DNA of 41,402 nt from Mycoemilia scoparia. Lineage: Eukaryota; Kickxellomycota; Kickxellomycetes; Kickxellales; Kickxellaceae. The first letter of the stretch is position 1. The number at the start of each line of letters is the position of its first letter. Shown piece after piece: positions 35,518-41,402 of this stretch. The stretch spans positions 1-41,402 of the forward strand of contig JANBPU010000147.1 in assembly GCA_027575805.1 (NCBI GenBank). The letters are read 5' to 3'. Made by a program: the position numbers and the translations under genes. Under the pieces are notes generated by a model, which saw nothing but the letters and a program-made list of their open reading frames with translations, searched no databases and had not been told where the DNA came from.

Positions 35518-38028
35518 ATGAAAATGAACAAGATACGCCGCAAATTCAGCTTCTGGGACACCTCGCACCCCCAGTCTGTTCTTGCCAAAAATACCTTGAC
35601 AAGGAAGCCTGTCTACATGGGCATAGTATTCCAGGAAGAGGAGAACACGCTGATGTGGGCTTCTTCCTGTTATGACGGCAGCGAGTACCTAGGCTTTCAC
35701 GAAGACACCCTGGATGTAGGTGATGTTTTGGATACCACTGCCAGGTGGCATAGCGCAGGCAACAAGATCTTGCACACCTTGATGCAGTACGCTACCTCGC
35801 ACAACTACAGAATGCAAGCAGTCTGTTTTGGCTACGATAAAAAGCTACTAGAAAAGTATGGCGACTCAGATATGGATCCGCTGAGAGTAGTATCGTCACG
35901 CTTCTGGTTTGAAGCAGATGTCATTCCCTACATCACTGAGGTCAAAGGTATGAGTCTTGAAGAAGAGGCTGCCTCTGCCGCCAGAAAAATCGTAGACTGG
36001 TAAGTTGATAGATAGGACATACGATTGAAAGGACCACGGATATGCATGTAGCTGGCTTAGTTTACCATTGAAACCAACAAATCTCTGCGATTCCATATAG
36101 GATGAAACCCCAGTTCCCGGGAAACATCCCACGCATCAAGATCTCTTCTGAAGAAAATGAGGTTAGTATGCTATGGAAAGTGGAAAACTGCCCCAAGTGA
36201 CCTCCAAATGAAAATATATCTGGCTCACTGATCGCTTTTTGCTTAACAAGGTCTGCGTGGACATGGACAACCACTGCTTCATGGTTACGCTAGAAAACTA
36301 TCGAGTGACTACGAGACAGAGTGTCTGGAAGAAGTTGATTGAGCTTGCTGACGAGTTCAAGAAACGCAACTTGAGATATTGTTACTTCAGTTCGACCCCA
36401 CAAGGTGGAGGTGGTAAGTTGTATGGCTATACAGACCTGTATATGAATATGCAAAGCGAGCTTTCTCTCAGGTATACTTCATTCTATAGTTGCGCTGATG
36501 AGACATGCAACTATCCGCCTAATGCGACTTCTTGGAGTTGAATGCCACTGTAAGATTTAAAGTATAGTGCTATACATAAACAACATTTCAAAACCAAGAC
36601 ATTGAAATATTCATTGCATAATTTTGATGGTAGGGTATGTTGCAAAGCCTATGCCGGAGGTGTTTGTTATTACAAAGCGCAAATTCCATAATGTCCTTCA
36701 GGGTGTTGCTCCGAATACCGATGAATCCAGATTGACAGATGAGGATAAAGATCTGTGGGTGAGATGGTGTAATGACAACTTTGATCGCTACTGGGGAGAA
36801 AACACTGGTGTTGTGCAAAAGGCCGACGTCATCATCATTGATGATCCACAACGTAAGTAGAGACTCGATTCCAATAGTCATGTCGCCATAAATAGTTTTC
36901 TAAAGAGTTCATCTTTTTTATTCTCTATACTTTGAACTACATTTAGTGTGTGCTATCATACCTTCCATCAAGCGAGTCAACCCCAAATGTAGAATCATAT
37001 ACCGCTCCCACATCGAGATCAGAGCTGACCTGATCGCACAAGAGGGATCCTTACAAAAGGAAGTCTGGGACTTTTTGTTTTCGTTTATCAGCAAAGCAGA
37101 CATGTTCATTTCCCACCCAATCTCTGGATTTATCCCACCTTACATTCCTCTGTCGAAGGTTGGACTTATGCCTGCTGCCACTGATCAGCTCGATGGTCTA
37201 AACAAATTCCTGGATGAGCCAGATGTTCAATACTACCGGAACGTCTTCAACAGGTACTGTGAGGACCAGTGTAGTCCTCAGCTCAAACCCAAGAGAAGCT
37301 ACTTTATCCAGGTCTCGCGCTTTGACCCCTCTAAGGGAATTCCAGATGTGTTGGAAGCCTACCGTATTTTCAAGAGCAAGTGCTTGGAAATGAGAGTACA
37401 GGAGATCAACATTCCCCAGCTGGTAATATGCGGCAATGGCAGCATTGATGATCCAGATGGAAACGTAGTGTACGATGAAGCAGTATCCATTCTTTGCTCT
37501 CCTGGGTATGAAATTGTTAGAGAGGATGTATGTCTCGTCCGTGTACCCCATTGTGACCAGGTCCTCAATTCGATACTACGTGGAGCAATTGTTGCCTTAC
37601 AACTTTCTCATAGGGAGGGGTTTGAGGTCAAGGTCACTGAGGCTTTGGCAAAGCAGGTGCCAGTCATAGCTTATCGCACTGGCGGTATCCCACTCCAGCT
37701 AGAAAACGACATTTCTGGTTATCTGGTTGAGCCTGGAAATGTTAAGAAGGTTGCTGACCTTTTATATGAACTCTTTTCAGATGTCACTTTGCACAGAAAG
37801 ATCGCCGGAAAGTTGCGTGGTGAGGAGCAAGTTTTGAGACGCCAGGAATACTACACAACTTTCCAGTCAACTAACTGGCTGTATCTAGTAAACTGTCTGG
37901 CTTATAAAGGTGGATCAGTTAAACCAGAGGATTTACCACTAAAGGCTCCTGACGAAGGCACTTATGACTGCAATGGCAAAATAATAGATTGGGGTGCCAA
38001 GTACGTCAAGGATTTTTGGGCAAAGTAA
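35518..38028 (+). CDS. CCG-9-like trehalose synthase/phosphorylase, GT4 fold
   Basis: Six exons: 35518-35999, 36101-36161, 36251-36413, 36490-36549, 36634-36852 and 36947-38028, giving 688 aa, close to Neurospora CCG-9 in length. This family makes or phosphorolyses trehalose, a storage and stress sugar. Recognisable blocks are YCYFSSTPQGGG then VALMRHATIRLMRLLGVECH, WYVAKPMPEVF, ADVIIIDDPQ, YRSHIEIRADL, SRFDPSKGIPDVLEAYRIF and VICGNGSIDDPDG. The glycosyltransferase family 4 motif REGFEVKVTEALAKQVPVIA carries the E-x7-E pair and is followed by GGIPLQ. The ATG at 35518 is the first after the last upstream in-frame stop. An exon starting at 35462 behind a CCTTTAG acceptor is an alternative that would add N-terminal residues. 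It is divergent from SLA2. Confidence 0.9.
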
Positions 38029-38244
38029 ACATGAAACTAAAGGATGTCCTGAGAAATGGATTTATAATTCCCTTATATTTATTTCTTTTTCTTTTTAGAG
38101 CTATAGCTACTATACAATTTTTAGAAGAGATTATACTATGATTACATAAAGTACCTTTATTTAAGAATTACAAACTTAAAATTAATTATTTTTGTATAAA
38201 AATTATCGCTTAGCTCGATTACTCTTAGCTCTTTTAAACTATAT

Positions 38245-38342
38245 GGGTATTTATTTTTGAAGGGCTATAGAGTCACTCATTTGGCTGTGTTTGCCCCTAT
38301 AATCTTTGGCCACCAAAAGTCACCCTTCAAAAATTATGATCC
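38245..38342. mobile_element. MITE copy with shortened left arm
   Basis: 98-bp element flanked by ATAT at 38241-38244 and 38343-38346. The right end (GGCCACCAAAAGTCACCCTT) matches the window-end copies. The left end (GGGTATTTATTTTTGAAGGG) resembles the copy at 40329-40460, so the two arms do not pair perfectly. The interior TGCCCCTATAATC is shared with the copy at 21706-21817. Confidence 0.88.
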
Positions 38343-38401
38343 ATATTCTACTTAGAACTTTATTTTATCAACAAACCAACTAGATTATTTTATTTAATTT
38401 G

Positions 38402-38455
38402 GTAAACACAAATTTTAGTGAATGTGGCATACAGCTGCCTCCCTAGGAGTAATAA
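38402..38455. repeat. 54-bp dispersed repeat, copy 2
   Basis: Second copy of the repeat at 23120-23173, with one mismatch (GAG for GGG near the 3' end) and the same orientation. It lies 60 bp after a MITE. Confidence 0.9.
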
Positions 38456-38572
38456 GCAACTTTATTTTATCAACAATTATAAAAAAATAACAGAAATCTG
38501 TGATCATGGTATTTTGTATTCAGACAATATATTTTTGTTGTAACGCCGAATTAAAATGACAATGGAAATAGT

Positions 38573-39744
38573 CTATTCGAGAACCCGAGCTTTTAGGAAG
38601 TGTGGCCAGCTGAGATTGTTCTTCCACATTTGGAAGTTGTGGAGTTTTCTGACCATTCTATGCGCCTCAGCTTCTGTGGCAGCTTGAACAATGAACGCTC
38701 TTTTCATTGACTGACCCGATGCCGATTTAAGCCTATTGAGAAGTTTAAATGATTGTCAGCTGGAGCTTTTTTACAAAACAAAAACCAGAATAGTGACTTT
38801 TACCATAGTTTTGGTGCAGCTTCTTACCCCGGGTATGTGAATGTTTGAACAGATGGTAATATTGTGTCGATCAGCTCAAACTGCAAATCTAGGTAAGTTT
38901 TTGCTCTCTCGGCAGAGAAGAATGATGGAAACCCAAAAATAAGAACCATTCTTCCGCTAGATGACCCGATCTGCGGGTGCTGGTATTTGGATATACCGTC
39001 CTTTGGTGTTTGCACCTAAATGCAAATTAATGCATGATTAGGTTCAATGGTGGACTTTATATACCAATTGCAAACATTTCTGCAAAATCGTTAAATGAGC
39101 ACTGTTAGGTTTGATACTTACAAAACGAAGTGATAACTTGTGACCAACAATAGTTCTTTCAGAATTTTTTATGAAAAATTGCAAGGCCACATCTTCGTCT
39201 AAAAATTCAATGTAGGACCTTCCAACTGGTCGAAGATATCTATCATATTCGTGAACAACTTTAAACAATACAGATCAGCGTAAGCAACGCTTATTTAAAT
39301 GATCAACTCGTACAAAGATACATTTATATATATGCTAAAGGGAGACCTACTATTTTTGATGTTCGATGCCTCCTTATTTCCAGCCAAGGCCTTGATATCA
39401 GCAAAGGTGATATTTCTTGGCAAATTTGCAACATGGATGACCTTCTTTCGCCTAAGCTTTTTGTCGACTATAGATACAATTGTTAAATTAGGGCAACTGA
39501 TAAATAACTGAGCATATGCCAAAAGTTATCAATGTAGCTACATACGCGATGAACTCAATTTAACAATGTCTGTCTTATTTGTAAGTAGGTCTAGCTCATC
39601 ATGGCTGTTGATGTCTCCATCATAAGTAATGCTGCTTAAATGGCGAGATATTGTAATTACAGCGCTGTTGGCAAATAACTGTCTTGCCGGTAATAATGCA
39701 TTTTGGGGCAATCTAAATATAGAGGTTTGTAATAAAAATGACAT
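38573..39744 (-). CDS. RRM-like RNA-binding protein, probably mitochondrial
   Basis: Five exons: 39546-39744, 39351-39467, 39122-39258, 38828-39015 and 38573-38732, giving 266 aa. The N-terminus (MSFLLQTSIFRLPQNALLPA, then ISRHLSS) is basic, hydroxylated and without acidic residues, as in mitochondrial presequences. Residues about 70-150 fit an RNA-recognition motif: RNP2-like VIHVANLPRNITFADI and RNP1-like RPVGRSYIEFLDEDVALQFF. A second, weaker RRM-like unit may span RMVLIFGFPSFFSAERA to AFIVQAATEAEAHRMVRKL. I do not recognise a specific orthologue. The function (organellar RNA processing or translation) is an inference. Splice phases agree at all four junctions. Confidence 0.72.
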
Positions 39745-39855
39745 GACTGATTGGTGTAGAAGGCTTAGATTGGGATTCAGGTACTTGAAAAAAGTTTGTT
39801 CAATAGATCAGAATAAGGAGCCCTGTGTTATATCAAGTTATGGGCTAACGAATAT

Positions 39856-39970
39856 GGGTAATAATTTTTGAAGGGTATACTTTTTAGTGGCCAATGATTA
39901 TAGGCGTAATCATAGCCAAATGAATGTCCAGTTGTTCTAGTAAACTTTCACCCTTCAAAAATTATTACCC
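39856..39970. mobile_element. MITE copy, first of a tandem pair
   Basis: 115-bp element with near-perfect termini GGGTAATAATTTTTGAAGGG and CCCTTCAAAAATTATTACCC. It is flanked by ATAT at 39852-39855 and 39971-39974. Confidence 0.92.
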
Positions 39971-39974
39971 ATAT

Positions 39975-40087
39975 GGAGCATAATTTTTGAAGGGTACCTT
40001 TTGGTGGCCAGTGGCTATAGACGTAATCACAGCCAAATAAATGTCCAGTTTTACTAGTAAACATTCATCCTTCAAAATTTACTACCC
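39975..40087. mobile_element. MITE copy, second of a tandem pair
   Basis: 113-bp element starting GGAGCATAATTTTTGAAGGG and ending in TACTACCC. It shares the ATAT at 39971-39974 with the preceding copy and has another ATAT at 40088-40091. Its interior is very similar to the first copy but carries several substitutions. Confidence 0.9.
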
Positions 40088-40328
40088 ATATAAACTATCT
40101 TTATTACTACCATTACTAGTTTTTTCAAATCCTATAACTTCCTCCCTATTCGCCGAGTTTATGTGGCTTTCCTTTAAAAAGGATATATATATATACATTA
40201 ATTTTATATGTATTCACTGTCAAGTCGATGTATATGAGTTTTAATATAAGACTAGAGCCAATAATTAATGATTCTAAATACCAACAAACCAATACAGGCC
40301 ATCCGCCTCCTCATCATTAACTGTATAT

Positions 40329-40460
40329 GTGGGTTTATTTTTGAAGGGCTAAATTAATATTGTGTATGGCAGCGCATTTATCTATGGTAATATAGGCTGG
40401 CCAAAATTCATGGTGAAACTGACCTAATAGTAAAAACTAGCCCTACAATAATAATGATCA
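40329..40460. mobile_element. MITE copy, second subfamily, degenerate right end
   Basis: About 132 bp, starting GTGGGTTTATTTTTGAAGGG after ATAT and ending near AATAATGATC. The interior has AGGCTGGCCAAAATTCATGG and GAAACTGACCTA, as in the copy at 23704-23835. The right terminus has lost its match to the left (AGCCCTACAATAAT), so this is an older copy. Confidence 0.78.
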
Positions 40461-40556
40461 ATATTTAAGCAAGCAATAGCCGGAGTTTTGGAAAGATAAC
40501 CTTTATAATAAACTATAGTTTATTCTTAAATCACATCCACACTGATAATATCAACA

Positions 40557-40865
40557 ATGCACTTTACCAAGTTTGTCGCCATTTCCATTGCTGCTTTGGG
40601 TTTCGTCTCAACAGTTTCAACTGTTGATGCTCGAGAAATGGAACGCCCTAAACTTACTCCTGAGCAGGAAAAGATCCTCAAGCCTGCCCTCAAAGCTATT
40701 GATACACTCGAAGCTACTTCTAAAAATAATTATTCTGGAAAGGAGCTTAATGATGCAGTGAAAGCAGTTGAGGCAGGTATTAAAAAAGTCCGTGGAACTC
40801 CAAACAGTGAACAGGTTGTCAAATATCTCGATCAAAAACTGTTTGAGTTAACTTTTTCAATTTAG
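40557..40865 (+). CDS. Small secreted protein of unknown function
   Basis: 102-aa single-exon frame. The N-terminus MHFTKFVAISIAALGFVSTV is a textbook signal peptide: a basic residue, a hydrophobic core, and a likely cleavage after the VDA at residues 23-25. The mature part, about 77 aa, is charged and predicted helical (LTPEQEKILKPALKAIDTLE, ELNDAVKAVEAGIKKV) with no cysteines. I do not recognise a family. A TATA-like element and an ACAATG start context support expression. The gene sits between MITEs at the window edge. A secreted or cell-wall role is inferred only from the signal peptide. Confidence 0.6.
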   Translation: MHFTKFVAISIAALGFVSTVSTVDAREMERPKLTPEQEKILKPALKAIDTLEATSKNNYSGKELNDAVKAVEAGIKKVRGTPNSEQVVKYLDQKLFELTFSI

Positions 40866-41325
40866 AATGATAATAAGCTGGTTGTGAAGAAAGACCTCTC
40901 AAGGCATTTGAAAAGGATATCAAAAGCCTAAACATATGATCGGATTACACAAGTTCTTAGGCAAAAGGGTATCACCAGAAATTGCATAACAAGTGCCTGG
41001 CGATTGAGCCAAAATATGAGGACCCATCTCTCTTTAACATACATTTTATTACTAGTGAAATTTTGCCATATCCTTATTGCAGAATAAAATCCTAGAATAA
41101 AAGGATGAACACTCCAGTCTTAAAGTCTTTTAAAAAGATTGTTTAATCTTGTAAATGAAGCACTATTAAAACTTTATCTCAAGTATCTATAAAGACTATC
41201 AACTGTTCATCTTATAGCTACCAACAAAGAATATTTGTAATATATTTCTATTTTACTTTTTTGCAACAAATTGATGTAATAAAAGAGTCTTGGGAGTTGG
41301 AGATCCACCATAAATCTTCATTATC
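40866..41325. other. 3' flank of the secreted protein gene
   Basis: AT-rich 460 bp with no open frame of note. AATAAAA-type polyadenylation signals occur at about 41083 and 41096. It ends in the terminal MITE half. Confidence 0.5.
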
Positions 41326-41402
41326 ATATGGGTCATAATTTATGAAGGGTGACTTTTGGTGGCTGCTGATCATAGGGTGATAATCACCACTGATTAGCGG
41401 CC
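41326..41402. mobile_element. Left half of a palindromic MITE at the window's right edge
   Basis: ATAT at 41326-41329 is followed by GGGTCATAATTTATGAAGGG. The segment runs to the window end, where it is the inverted copy of bases 1-72 with a single difference (T for C in GGTGGCTGCTG). The right half of this copy lies outside the window. Confidence 0.87.

Larger units (their letters stand above)
38029..38572. other. Intergenic with a MITE and a dispersed repeat
   Basis: AT-rich 544 bp between two convergent genes. It holds the MITE at 38245-38342 and the 54-bp repeat copy at 38402-38455. A short phrase TTTATTTTATCAACAA occurs on both sides of the repeat copy. No gene is seen. Confidence 0.6.
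39745..40556. other. MITE-rich intergenic region
   Basis: About 810 bp with three MITE copies (39856-39970, 39975-40087, 40329-40460) between two divergent genes. The sequence TTATAATAAACTATAG at about 40503-40518 is a TATA-like element 40-50 bp ahead of the small secreted protein gene. Confidence 0.6.

Noticed and set aside
41326..41402. Inverted terminal repeats as hairpin telomeres of a linear plasmid or virus
   Set aside because: The gene content is ordinary nuclear and intron-bearing, and the same terminal motif recurs internally as MITEs, so assembly breakage at a repeat explains it better.

Overview
The window is nuclear DNA of an intron-rich fungus. Nearly every gene has fungal or general eukaryotic relatives (STE24, VMA13, SEC22, SPT4, SLA2, EMC5, a CCG-9-type trehalose synthase). 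Most genes are split by GT-AG introns of about 50-130 nt. The base composition is AT-rich. The gene mix (SETD4-like methyltransferase, UBE2T/UBE2D-like E2, TCP10/CPAP-domain protein) looks more like an early-diverging, zygomycete-grade fungus than an ascomycete or basidiomycete yeast, but the species cannot be fixed from the sequence. I saw no tRNA, rRNA or CRISPR array.

Layout: 0.5-2.2 kb STE24 (+), convergent with a Nudix hydrolase (-, 2.3-2.8 kb). 3.2-7.4 kb a large WDTC1-like WD40/TPR protein (-). 8.0-10.4 kb an 11-exon SET methyltransferase (-), divergent from VMA13 (+, 10.9-12.8 kb). 13.1-15.1 kb an E2 ubiquitin-conjugating enzyme with a long disordered tail (+). 15.3-15.8 kb a probable small unknown gene (-). 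16.5-19.2 kb an OPT transporter (+), convergent with SEC22 (-). 20.7-21.3 kb SPT4 (-). 21.8-23.0 kb a TCP10-domain gene (-) whose last exon carries a MITE. 23.0-25.7 kb gene-poor, repeat-bearing DNA. 25.7-27.0 kb a bHLH factor (+). 27.8-28.4 kb EMC5 (+), convergent with an HSF-type factor (-, 28.6-30.2 kb). 31.0-34.6 kb SLA2 (-). 35.5-38.0 kb a CCG-9-like trehalose synthase (+). 38.6-39.7 kb a possible mitochondrial RRM protein (-). 40.6 kb a small secreted protein (+) in a MITE-rich end.

Exon models were built by hand, and each multi-exon model given closes in frame (the coding lengths are multiples of three). No operon-like logic links the genes. They are housekeeping functions (secretory pathway and ER: STE24, SEC22, EMC5, VMA13; endocytosis: SLA2; transcription: SPT4, bHLH, HSF-like; ubiquitin: E2, WDTC1/DCAF-like) separated by short intergenic DNA.

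The most distinctive content is a family of about 100-130 bp palindromic MITEs (nine full or partial copies) with 4-bp, mostly ATAT, flanking duplications. Both ends of the window stop at the centre of such an element, so the window is probably a complete contig broken at repeats. One copy sits inside the coding end of the TCP10-domain gene and supplies its stop codon.
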